A stretch of 64,000 bases of DNA from Streptomyces xanthii (GTDB taxonomy: Bacteria > Actinomycetota > Actinomycetes > Streptomycetales > Streptomycetaceae), in contig NZ_CP061281.1 of NCBI RefSeq assembly GCF_014621695.1, forward strand, positions 7,688,001 to 7,752,000, in the 5' to 3' direction. Below are positions 33,000 through 40,469 of the stretch, one piece after another (the first letter of the stretch is position 1; the number at the start of each line of letters is the position of its first letter). The position numbers and the translations under genes were made by a program. The notes under the pieces were generated by a model. That model worked only from the letters and a program-made list of their open reading frames with translations, searched no databases and was not told the origin of the DNA.

Positions 33000-33437
33000 A
33001 GCCGCGATCTTCCGGCGAGCGACCGCACAGGGAGGTTCGACAGCCAGTCCGGGAACCAAGGCTGCATCCGCCCGCCGCGCATCGGCCGACGGCACACCCG
33101 GACCAATGACCAGTGCTCTGAGGGTCGCAGGGTGTTCTTTCCTAGGGCGCGTATCGAGTCGTGATCAGAGAGTTGTTCGGGTCCTGCTGTCCGGGACAGA
33201 GCCGGGGCCAGTAGTCTCCTGCGGGAGCCAAGTGGTCGCTAGTGGCTGTGTGACTGACGAATGCGGCGGCGATATCGCGGTCGGTGGTGCGGACCCAACC
33301 ACCCTTGATCAGGCACTGTCTGGTGGCGGCGGGTAGGCCTCCTTGGTTTCCAACGGCCCAGCATGGGGCCGGATTGCTCATTTGTTTCATGCATCTGGGC
33401 AGACCAGGGGGCTGAACAGGGGCTACGGTCCTGCCCC
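33000..33437. other. Intergenic region, no supported gene
   Basis: 438 bases between the DUF4265 gene and the FAD monooxygenase. The codon bias typical of this genome is absent. A minus-strand frame (33142-33390) contains 'HTATSDHLAPAGDYWPRL' and might be a decayed gene end, but I cannot place it in a family. Confidence 0.5.
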
Positions 33438-34499
33438 ATGACGAACACTACGGTCCTCATCTCGGGCGCTGGCGTGGCGGGCGCCGCCCTTGGACACTTC
33501 CTGCATCGCGACGGCTACGACGTCACCGTCGTCGAACGCGCCCCCGGCCTGCGCGGCAGCGGTTACGCCGTGGACTTCCGCGGCGCCGCTTTCGACGTCC
33601 TCGACGAACTCGGCATTCTGGACGAGATCCGCGGCCACGACACTGCGATGCGCGGCACCACGCTGGTCGACGTGGATGGGGCCGAGATAGGTCAACTGCC
33701 CGCCGAGACGTTCTCAGGGGACCTGGAGGTTCCCAAACCCGAGCTGACGAAGATCCTGCACCGCCTCACCGAATCCGAACTCGCCTACATATTCGACGAC
33801 TCCATCACCACGCTCACCCAGCATGACACCGGTGTCGCGGTCGAGTTCGAGCACGGTGCGCCCCGCGTCTTCGACCTCGTGATTGGCGCGGACGGACTCT
33901 TCTCCAAGGTCCGCCGACTGGCCTTCGGCCCCCACGAGCGGGCGCTGCGTCACCTGGGCATGTCGGGCGCCGGGTTCACCGCCGACAACATCCTCGGCCT
34001 TGACCACAGCGGGGTGCTGCAGACCGGCGTCGGCACCGCGGTCTACGCGTTCAGTGCCGCCGACGCCGACCGGATGTCGGTGAGTCTGTCGTTCGCAACC
34101 GACGCGCCCGCCCTGGACCGCCGCCCACGCAGCGAACAGGAGCAGGCCCTGAAGGACGCGTTCGCCGGGGCCGGCTGGGTCGCGCCGCAGTTGCTGAAGG
34201 CGATGTCGGCCGCTGACGACTTCTACTTCTCCTCCTCTAGCCAAGTCCACCTGGACGCCTGGTCGACCGGCCGGGTCGCCCTCGTCGGCGACGCCGGATA
34301 CTGCGCCGCACCCACCGCCGGGATGGGCACCTCACAAGCCTTGATCGGCGCCCGCGCCCTGGCCCGCGCCCTGGCCGCGGCCGACGGCGACCACACCGCC
34401 GCGTTCACCGCATACGAGGCCAAACTGCGCCCGTACGTGACGGACAACCAGGTGAAGGGGCAGGAGGGCGCCGCGGCCTTCGGCGGCCGCGGTCAGTGA
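33438..34499 (+). CDS. FAD-dependent aromatic-ring monooxygenase (UbiH/TetX-like)
   Basis: 353 residues from ATG, chosen because the FAD motif begins at once: 'TVLISGAGVAGAALGHFLHRDGYDVTVVERA'. Other group A flavin monooxygenase marks are 'LVIGADGLFSKVRRLAFGP' (DG motif) and 'GRVALVGDAGYCAAPTAGMGTSQALIGA' (second FAD site). It hydroxylates an aromatic or polyketide-like substrate with NAD(P)H and oxygen; some relatives inactivate tetracyclines or rifamycins. No partner gene is adjacent. Confidence 0.88.
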   Translation: MTNTTVLISGAGVAGAALGHFLHRDGYDVTVVERAPGLRGSGYAVDFRGAAFDVLDELGILDEIRGHDTAMRGTTLVDVDGAEIGQLPAETFSGDLEVPKPELTKILHRLTESELAYIFDDSITTLTQHDTGVAVEFEHGAPRVFDLVIGADGLFSKVRRLAFGPHERALRHLGMSGAGFTADNILGLDHSGVLQTGVGTAVYAFSAADADRMSVSLSFATDAPALDRRPRSEQEQALKDAFAGAGWVAPQLLKAMSAADDFYFSSSSQVHLDAWSTGRVALVGDAGYCAAPTAGMGTSQALIGARALARALAAADGDHTAAFTAYEAKLRPYVTDNQVKGQEGAAAFGGRGQ

Positions 34500-34569
34500 C
34501 CCCCGGTCCCCGGTGCCGGGGAAGATCGGTGCTCATCAGTCCCGCAGCACCGTGCCCGAGGCGCGAATC

Positions 34570-35757
34570 GGCCTGTGATCAATCTGTGGGATTCGCCCTC
34601 ACCGCGGGGCAAGGAGGGGTAGATCCACCAGCGTGACGTGCGTGCAACTGACAGATCAGGAATGGGAGTTCATCGGGCCGTACCTGCCGATCGGCCGGTA
34701 CGGCCCGTATCCCAAGCGGCTGTGGCAGCGGTTCGAGGGCGTGATCTGGCGCTTCAAAACGGGCGGGCAGTGGGGGGAGATGCCGAAGGAGTACGGCACT
34801 TGGTCGACGGTGCACAACCGCTTCCATCAGTGGCGTGATACCGGCGTCTTCGAGGCCTTGCTGGAAGACCTGATCGCTGACGCCTCGAAGCGTGGTGAGG
34901 TGGACCTGTCCCTGGTCAGCGTCGACTCCACCGCCGTGCGCGCTCACCACGACGCTGCCGGGATACACCTGGACAACGACGTGCTCACCGCATTGGAGAA
35001 GGCCGCAGCCGTCGAGGAGAAGGCCAGGCCAAACAGGGCAGAGGGCGGTCCCGAAGAACAAGACGGGCGGGGGGTAGATCCCGATCCTGAACGGGAGGCA
35101 CGCCGACGCGTCCGGTGTCGGCACAGACTCCGGCTCAAGGCCGCCCTCCCGGGCCGTTCCAGGGGCGGGCAGACCAGCAAGGTCCACCTCGCCGCGGATC
35201 GCAAATGCCGTCCGCTCGCATTCGTCCTGACCGCAGGGCAAGCCGCCGACAGTCCGCAGTTCATCCCCGTACTCAAGAAGGTACGGATCCGCCTCCCCGT
35301 CGGCTGTCCCCGCACCCGCCGCGGCTCCAAGCACCGCCTGATCGTCGACCGTCACGGAACCCCGCTCGCCGTCACTCTCACCGGCGGCAACCGGCACGAC
35401 GTCACCCAGCTTCTGCCTCTGCTCGACGCAGTCCCGCCAATTCGGGGTCGGCGGGGACGTCCCCGCCGCAAGCCACGGCGCCTGTACGCGGACCGTGGTT
35501 ACGATTTCGACAAGTACCGCCGCCTGCAGTGGAACCGGGGCATCAAGCCATTGATCGCGCGAAGCGGAGTCACCCATGGTTCCGGACTGGGCACGGTGCG
35601 CTGGGTGGCCGAGCGCGCCTTCGCCTGGCTGCACCAGTTCAAACGGCTCCGCACCCGCCACGAGCGACGCGCCGATCTCCACCAGGACCTGCTCGAACTG
35701 GCCTGCAGCCTCATATGCCTGCGCCGCCTGCGAACCTCATCCTGAAACGATCAGTCA
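34570..35757 (+). mobile_element. IS5-family insertion sequence, chimeric
   Basis: The region contains the composite transposase and ends with CTGAAACGATCAGTCAG at 35743-35759. The left end (TGTGATCAATCTGTGGGATT near 34576) does not pair well with the right end, as expected if the two ends come from different elements. No target duplication could be identified. A second copy of the right end lies at 36668. Confidence 0.7.
34633..35745 (+). pseudogene. Chimeric IS5-family transposase ORF
   Basis: 370 codons, uninterrupted but composite. Residues 1-130 are the N-terminal part of one IS5 group, including the first catalytic Asp in SVDSTAVRAHHDA. Around 135-175 the family sequence (KNKTG, then NGRHADASGVGTDSGSRPP) is present only in another frame, so two compensating shifts occurred. 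Residues 178-225 ('GRSRGG.TSKVHLAADRKCRPLAFVLTAGQAADSPQF') and then 232-270 ('GSKHRLIVDRHGTPLAVTLTGGNRHDVTQLLPLLD') are the same structural segment from two different transposases. The rest (YADRGYD, VAERAFAWLH) supplies the later Asp and Glu. It is probably inactive. Confidence 0.8.
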
Positions 35758-36555
35758 GCCGCGTTGGAAGCCGTCGACGGCCATGTAGATGTTGAAGGCG
35801 AGGAGCGAGAGGCCGACGAGGAGGAACGCCAGACAGAAGAGGGTGCGGAACACCTTGCGGATCCACGAGTACGCGGCGAACGCTTCGACAAAGGGCCTGT
35901 CCGGGTGGTAAGCGACCCATCTGGTCGGGGCGTTGCCCGGGACGGAGGCGGTTCGGAGCGTGCCGTGCAGGTCGGTGTAGGCATAGCTCCTGGGGCCGCG
36001 GTACACCGCTTCGACGGTGATGCCGTACCGGGGCAGGTACCACTCGTAGTACGGCGTCCTCATCGCGTAGAGACCGAGCACGGCGATTGCCAGGGTCATG
36101 GGGTTGAGGATCAGGAAGAGGAACGCGCGGAACCCCGACCCCACGATCGCCATCGCCACGGCGACCCCGACGGTCACGAGGCCGACAACCCACGCGCAGA
36201 TCTTGAGCCTGCGCCAGTACGCCTCGTCCTCGGACTCCGTCGGTGTGCCTTCGGTGATGAGGGCCGCGCCGTCGGCCTCCCGCTCTTCGGGCAGGCGCGC
36301 GGTGACCGCGTCGGCGAACACCGTGGCCGCCACCCTGCTCACGCCCCGTACCCGGAACACGGTCGGGGTTGTACCGGCCGGGGCGGTGAGCTCCACGGCG
36401 AGGGCACGGCCCTCCGCGCGGACCTGGCGAACGGCCTGGAGCGGGATCCGCTTTTCCTTGCGCCACCGGCGCAGGACGAGGGCGTCTCCGTCGGCCTGGA
36501 GGGTGGTTCCGCCGGAGCCGCGGAGGACGGGTACGGGCGAGGTGGTGGTGGACAT
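35755..36555 (-). CDS. Membrane protein with PH-like N-terminal domain
   Basis: 266 residues from ATG. A soluble beta-rich N-terminal part (about 15-95: 'LQADGDALVLRRWRKEKRIPLQAVRQVRAEG') resembles a bacterial PH domain. It is followed by two close membrane helices (about 125-165), a loop with 'YYEWYLPRYGITVEAVYRG', and a last helix near 240-260. The stop codon falls within the IS right-end sequence, so the last residues may have been altered by the insertion. Function unknown. Confidence 0.75.
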   Translation of the reverse strand: MSTTTSPVPVLRGSGGTTLQADGDALVLRRWRKEKRIPLQAVRQVRAEGRALAVELTAPAGTTPTVFRVRGVSRVAATVFADAVTARLPEEREADGAALITEGTPTESEDEAYWRRLKICAWVVGLVTVGVAVAMAIVGSGFRAFLFLILNPMTLAIAVLGLYAMRTPYYEWYLPRYGITVEAVYRGPRSYAYTDLHGTLRTASVPGNAPTRWVAYHPDRPFVEAFAAYSWIRKVFRTLFCLAFLLVGLSLLAFNIYMAVDGFQRG

Positions 36556-36644
36556 GGGCGTTGATCGTAAAGGGGGAAGGTCCGGGGGGCCAGGGTGTCT
36601 CGCGGACCTGCGAAGTCCTACGGCATCAGGACTCCGATCAGGAA

Positions 36645-36690
36645 CAGCTCGACCGCCTCGCCAGCTCATTCTGAAACGATCAGTTAGTTG
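36645..36690 (+). mobile_element. IS5-type 3'-end relic
   Basis: CTCATTCTGAAACGATCAGT followed by TAG matches 21 of 23 bases with the right end of the IS at 35736-35758. In the corresponding frame it is preceded by 'RLASSF' plus stop, the usual C-terminus of these transposases. Nothing else of the element remains. The two ends flank the membrane protein gene in the same orientation. Confidence 0.6.
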
Positions 36691-36804
36691 GTCAGTCCGG
36701 TGACAGCATCCTCGGTGCCTACACATGCAGTTGGTGATGACGCAGGAGACGACGTTCGTGCTGCCGATGGCTACTCTTGCGATGTGGCCGATGAAGAGGA
36801 CACT

Positions 36805-37197
36805 GTGAGTGGCTCGGTCCGGCGTTCCTGGTGGGACCCGGTGTTGTCCACTGTCGGGCTGGAGTTGGCCGCCCTCGCTGTCTGCGGAGTGATGGTTCTG
36901 GTGGGGTGGCCGTTTGGCTGGTTGCCCGACACGGAGGTCGTCGGCTTCGTGACGTTCGTGTTCACGACTGGGCCTGCGGCGGAGTTGTACCGCGAAGCGG
37001 CCCCGACGCGTCGACTCGCTGCCGTTGTCGCTCTCCTCGCGATCGTGACGGCATGGCTTCTCGTGGTCGCGATAGCGGACTGGGCCTTTCCCGCGTTGGT
37101 TGATCGGGGCGTCGGTGCTCTTGTCGCCTACCTTGTCGCGGCTCCGATCGGTGTGGCTGTGTTTTCGTGGTTCCTGACCGAGGCGAACACTGGCTGA
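36805..37197 (+). CDS. Small membrane protein, unknown
   Basis: 130 residues from GTG with an AGAGGA ribosome site; the frame is open to 36688 but that part is not hydrophobic and has no site. Four hydrophobic helices are predicted, starting 'WWDPVLSTVGLELAALAVCGVMVLVGW'. No family recognised. Base composition is slightly less GC-rich than its neighbours. Confidence 0.65.
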   Translation: MSGSVRRSWWDPVLSTVGLELAALAVCGVMVLVGWPFGWLPDTEVVGFVTFVFTTGPAAELYREAAPTRRLAAVVALLAIVTAWLLVVAIADWAFPALVDRGVGALVAYLVAAPIGVAVFSWFLTEANTG

Positions 37198-37316
37198 TGA
37201 GGCACGGGCTTGCCTGCCAGCCTGCACTCCGCCCTCAGCCCTGAGGGGAGTGGCCGGTCAACTGTGAGGACACGGTAGGCCCGCCCGCCCCCTCGCTTTC
37301 GCGTAAGCGCACCGCG

Positions 37317-37778
37317 TCAGACTGGGCGTGCCGTGGTGAGAGTTATTCGCTCCTCGGTCCAGGCCGGCAACTGCCTGGTCAGTTTCGCCAGAGAAGGGCC
37401 TCGCACGTGATGCCAGTGCACTGCGATCGGCGTGCCGAAGAGTGAGGTGAAGCGGAGGGCGAGCCCTGGCCCGGTACCGGACCACTGCTCGTCGGCGGGA
37501 ACATCGGGTTCCGGTAGTTCACGGAAGGGATACACGCACAGAGCCTGGCGTCCCTCGATGGCACCGGGCAGGACCGCGACCGCGCGGACTTCTGTCCACG
37601 GCAGTCGAGTTGTCGGCCCGAGCCCGAATGACTCGTGGTACTCGACGCCGGTGCGGTCGAATCGCAGGGCAGGGTCATCTCTGCGGCTCGGTGCCGGCCC
37701 GCCCAGATACGCGCCGAGGGCGCTCAGCAGGGAGTTTCTGGGTCGGTAGAAGAGCGATTCGTCTCCCAACTGCGCCAC
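37317..37778 (-). CDS. Hypothetical protein, PH-like
   Basis: 153 residues, soluble. 'ALRFDRTGVEYHESFGLGPTTRLPWTEVRAVAVL' is the strand-turn-strand pattern of bacterial PH-like domains, and the C-terminal 'WTEERI' follows a helix 'SLAKLTRQLPAW'. No catalytic residues seen. Monocistronic. Confidence 0.65.
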   Translation of the reverse strand: MAQLGDESLFYRPRNSLLSALGAYLGGPAPSRRDDPALRFDRTGVEYHESFGLGPTTRLPWTEVRAVAVLPGAIEGRQALCVYPFRELPEPDVPADEQWSGTGPGLALRFTSLFGTPIAVHWHHVRGPSLAKLTRQLPAWTEERITLTTARPV

Positions 37779-37885
37779 CCCTTCTGCACGTCGGCCGGGC
37801 GAGTCTATTCGGTCCGGGTGTTGCTGGCTGTCGGTTCTTTCCCTGACGGGCCGGCAGGTTGCGTGTACTCGTCTCGGTCGTCGGT

Positions 37886-38203
37886 TCAGCGCCGATCGGG
37901 GAAGTCGGGGTGGTCGGCGTAGGGCGAAGCAAGGTCACGCACGTTGGGGCATGGCCAGGGCTCGCGGGCATGGCGGGCCAGGATGCGCCGCTTGGCCTCG
38001 ATCTCGCGCAGAATGCGCGCCGGGTCGTGGAGCGCCACGTGCAGGGCAATGGTGGGGTGAAAGCCAGAGAGGTCGACCTGGCAGAAGTCCACTGTGTCTC
38101 CGTGGGCGGACCACTTGCCGCATGGGTCAGCGTCGCAGCGGCGTGCCAAGTCGGCCTCCTCGTTCAGACGCGCCTCAATGAACCTCACCAGCTCATCAGT
38201 CAT
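37886..38203 (-). CDS. DUF6221 family protein (paralogue 1)
   Basis: 105 residues. The family layout is complete: 'MTDELVRFIEARLNEEADLARRC' at the start, 'HVALHDPARILREIEAKRRIL' in the middle and 'LASPYADHPDFPDRR' at the end. This small family is almost restricted to Streptomyces and its role is unknown. A second member is at 48222 on the other strand. Confidence 0.82.
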   Translation of the reverse strand: MTDELVRFIEARLNEEADLARRCDADPCGKWSAHGDTVDFCQVDLSGFHPTIALHVALHDPARILREIEAKRRILARHAREPWPCPNVRDLASPYADHPDFPDRR

Positions 38204-38271
38204 AGGGGCACTCTCGCGGTAAAGGCCACGGTGATGGCCGGCCGCGGTTTGTCTGGGCACGTGTGAGGCGG

Positions 38272-39195
38272 TCAGTGTTCCTGGGTGTGGCCGGCCTCCA
38301 CCGGGGTGGGGAGATGGGAGGTGAGGAAGCGGGCGGCGCGGTCGAGTGCGGCGTCCGCCTCGTCGAGGCGTCCGTGCTCGGTCTGGTAGACGTGGGGGAG
38401 GCCGGAGCCGATCTCCAGGGTGGCCTCGACGTCGGCGGCGCCGGCACGGGCGGCGAGGCGCACGGAGTCGTCGAGGAGGACCTCGTTCGCCCCAACCTGT
38501 ACGAGCAGCGGGGGCAGGCCGGAGAGGTCGGCGAACACCGGGCTCGCCAAGGGGTGGCTGGGGTCGCCGTCGCCGATGTAGAGGTCCGCGTACGCGCGCA
38601 CGTCGGCCTCGGTGAAGATCGGGTCGGCGTCCTGCTTGGTGCGCATGCTGGCTCCGGAGAGGGTGAGGTCGACCCAGGGGGAGAAGACGACCACGGCGGC
38701 AGGCTGCGGCAGTCCCGCCTCGCGGGCGGCGAGGAGGGTGGCGATGCTCAGGCCGCCGCCGGCCGAGTCGCCGGCCACGACGAGCTCGAGTGGGTCGGTG
38801 CCGGTGGCCAGGATGTCGCGGTAGGCGGCGAGTCCGTCGTCGACCGCGGCGGGGAAGGGGTGCTCGGGTGCCAGTCGGTAGTCCACGGAGGTGGCACGCA
38901 GCCCGGTCCGCGCGGCGAGTTCACCGACCAGGCCGGTATGGGTGTCAGGCGAGCCGATGACGTAGCCGCCGCCGTGGAGGTAGAGCAGCCGACCGCGATC
39001 GGCCGCACCGGCCGGCTCCAGTTCCAGGGCGGGACGCCCGCCCAGCACGGTTCTGCGGACGGCGACGCCGGCCGGTGCGGGTCGCGTCATGGCGGCGGCG
39101 AAGCCGGTGCGCTGTTCGGCGGGAGACGGCTGGGTTTCGCTGCGCGGGACGGAGCGGAGCAGGGCGTCCAGGGCTTGGCGCTGCTGTCGGGACAT
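38272..39195 (-). CDS. Alpha/beta hydrolase of the HSL (hormone-sensitive lipase) esterase family
   Basis: 307 residues from ATG. The HSL hallmarks are HGGGY (oxyanion hole), VDYRLAPEHPFPAA, nucleophile motif GDSAGGGL, and the C-terminal Asp and His in 'VLLDDSVRLA' and 'LPHVYQ'. It is a cytoplasmic carboxylesterase of small acyl esters or lactones. It is divergent from a MarR regulator over 109 bases that hold two palindromic operators, so it is likely derepressed by a MarR ligand. Confidence 0.92.
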   Translation of the reverse strand: MSRQQRQALDALLRSVPRSETQPSPAEQRTGFAAAMTRPAPAGVAVRRTVLGGRPALELEPAGAADRGRLLYLHGGGYVIGSPDTHTGLVGELAARTGLRATSVDYRLAPEHPFPAAVDDGLAAYRDILATGTDPLELVVAGDSAGGGLSIATLLAAREAGLPQPAAVVVFSPWVDLTLSGASMRTKQDADPIFTEADVRAYADLYIGDGDPSHPLASPVFADLSGLPPLLVQVGANEVLLDDSVRLAARAGAADVEATLEIGSGLPHVYQTEHGRLDEADAALDRAARFLTSHLPTPVEAGHTQEH

Positions 39196-39226
39196 GGCGG
39201 GCCTCCATCGGATCGGGATGCGAGAA

Positions 39227-39244
39227 TGGATTCCTCGGAATCCA
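39227..39244. promoter_or_regulatory. MarR operator 1, TGGATTCCTCGGAATCCA
   Basis: A perfect 18-bp palindrome between the esterase and marR genes, 32 bases upstream of the esterase start. It shares the core GATTCC-NN-GGAATC with the site at 39278. Confidence 0.78.
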
Positions 39245-39277
39245 TCTGCTCGTGTCCAACCGCCTTCCAGGGAAGAT

Positions 39278-39291
39278 GATTCCCAGGAATC
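39278..39291. promoter_or_regulatory. MarR operator 2, GATTCCCAGGAATC
   Basis: A perfect 14-bp palindrome, 13 bases upstream of the marR GTG and so overlapping its ribosome site region. Centre-to-centre distance to operator 1 is 49 bases. Confidence 0.78.
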
Positions 39292-39304
39292 TATCGGAGG
39301 TTTT

Positions 39305-39766
39305 GTGAGCCACATCACTCCACTCTTCCTCGATCTCGTCCGCGTGGAGACCCGGCTCTACAACGCGGTCGGCGCCCGGCTGCGCGCCGAACACGGCCTG
39401 ACGCTCGGCCAGTTCGAGTTCCTGCAGATCATCCACCGGGTGGACGGGTGCCGTGTGCTCGACATCGTGGCCGAGGTGGCGATCACGGTCGGAGCCGCCA
39501 GCAAGGCGGTCGACCGGTTGGTTGCCGCCGGCTGGTGCGTACGCGTCGCGCACCCGCACGACCGCCGTTCCTCCGTGCTGCGGCTCACGGCCGAGGGGGA
39601 GAAGGTGCTGGCGGCTTCGGGGCCCGTGGTGGAGGGTGCGCTGGCCTCATTGACACGGACGGTCTCCGCTGCCGATCGCGAACACCTCGCCACCACCCTG
39701 GCCGCCCTCCGCGCGAACCTGGAGGCGGACGGCGAGGGCCAGCCAGGGAGCAGCGTGACGCCCTGA
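39305..39766 (+). CDS. MarR-family regulator
   Basis: 153 residues from GTG with a GGAGG ribosome site. Winged helix at about 35-100: 'LTLGQFEFLQIIHRVDGCRVLDIVAEVAITVGAASKAVDRLVAAGW' and the wing 'RVAHPHDRRSSVLRLTAEG'. It should repress itself and the divergent esterase by binding the two GATTCC-NN-GGAATC palindromes. The ligand is unknown, perhaps the esterase substrate or product. Confidence 0.92.
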   Translation: MSHITPLFLDLVRVETRLYNAVGARLRAEHGLTLGQFEFLQIIHRVDGCRVLDIVAEVAITVGAASKAVDRLVAAGWCVRVAHPHDRRSSVLRLTAEGEKVLAASGPVVEGALASLTRTVSAADREHLATTLAALRANLEADGEGQPGSSVTP

Positions 39767-39818
39767 GCGCGGCTCGATGATCAGCGATCGTGAGTGACCG
39801 AGCGTTCCGAGAGTCCTC

Positions 39819-40469
39819 CTACGGGAACTGCTTCTCCTCGCGGCCGATGTCGTCGATCGGCCCGAGGATCGTCCACCCCGGACCGAGGGCACGGACGGAG
39901 CGGAAGCCGTGGGCGTCCGCGTACTCCTCGGCCTCCTCGGCGGTGTCCTCGGGGGCGTACATGATCGTGTAGCGCGGCGGGTCCTCGTGGTAGAAGCGGT
40001 AGAACGTGCGGCCCTCGTCCTTGGGCTGGTAGAGGATCACGCTGACGCCCCAGAGGGCGTCGTACACCTTCTGGTCGCGCGGGGGCGTCATCGTGCACGT
40101 GTCGGAGGGGCGGCCGGGCTCACGGACGCAGGTCTTGTAGCGGCTCCAGTCGATGCGTTCGGCGTGGGGGTGTGCCGCGATCACCTTCCGCATCCTGGCG
40201 TCGGCCCGGGCGAAGGTCTCCTCGCGGCGGTCGTACTCCTGCTGCAGCCGGTTGAAGCGCTGCTCGTCGAGGCCGCTGCCGAAGTGGGCCTCCAGGCCGG
40301 CGAGGACGGCGACCCGCCAGGCCAGGTACCCGGCGGTCACGACAAGCAGCGTGACGGCCAGGACCCGGCCCGGCGAGCGCCTGTGGTGCTTCGGGCCGGC
40401 GAGGTCAGAACGTGCCGCTGATGGGGATCTCGATATCCGCCTGCGCGATCGCCGGGGGGTACTTCCCAT
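39819..40469 (-). CDS. Single-helix membrane protein overlapping the DUF3289 protein gene
   Basis: 216 residues if the ATG inside the upstream gene is used. This overlaps the upstream coding end by 65 bases, and no start codon exists nearer the first real residues. One membrane helix ('VLAVTLLVVTAGYLAWRVAVLAG', about 35-57) is followed by a soluble, probably extracytoplasmic part with two Cys ('YKTCVREPGRPSDTCTM') and an acidic 'APEDTAEEAEEYADAHGF' segment. No family recognised. Tight coupling to the secreted protein gene suggests a partner, possibly an immunity protein. Confidence 0.65.
   Translation of the reverse strand: MGSTPRRSRRRISRSPSAARSDLAGPKHHRRSPGRVLAVTLLVVTAGYLAWRVAVLAGLEAHFGSGLDEQRFNRLQQEYDRREETFARADARMRKVIAAHPHAERIDWSRYKTCVREPGRPSDTCTMTPPRDQKVYDALWGVSVILYQPKDEGRTFYRFYHEDPPRYTIMYAPEDTAEEAEEYADAHGFRSVRALGPGWTILGPIDDIGREEKQFP

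Noticed and set aside
33142..33390. Minus-strand 82-codon frame
   Set aside because: No ribosome site, no codon bias and no family; kept only as a possible relic in the intergenic note.
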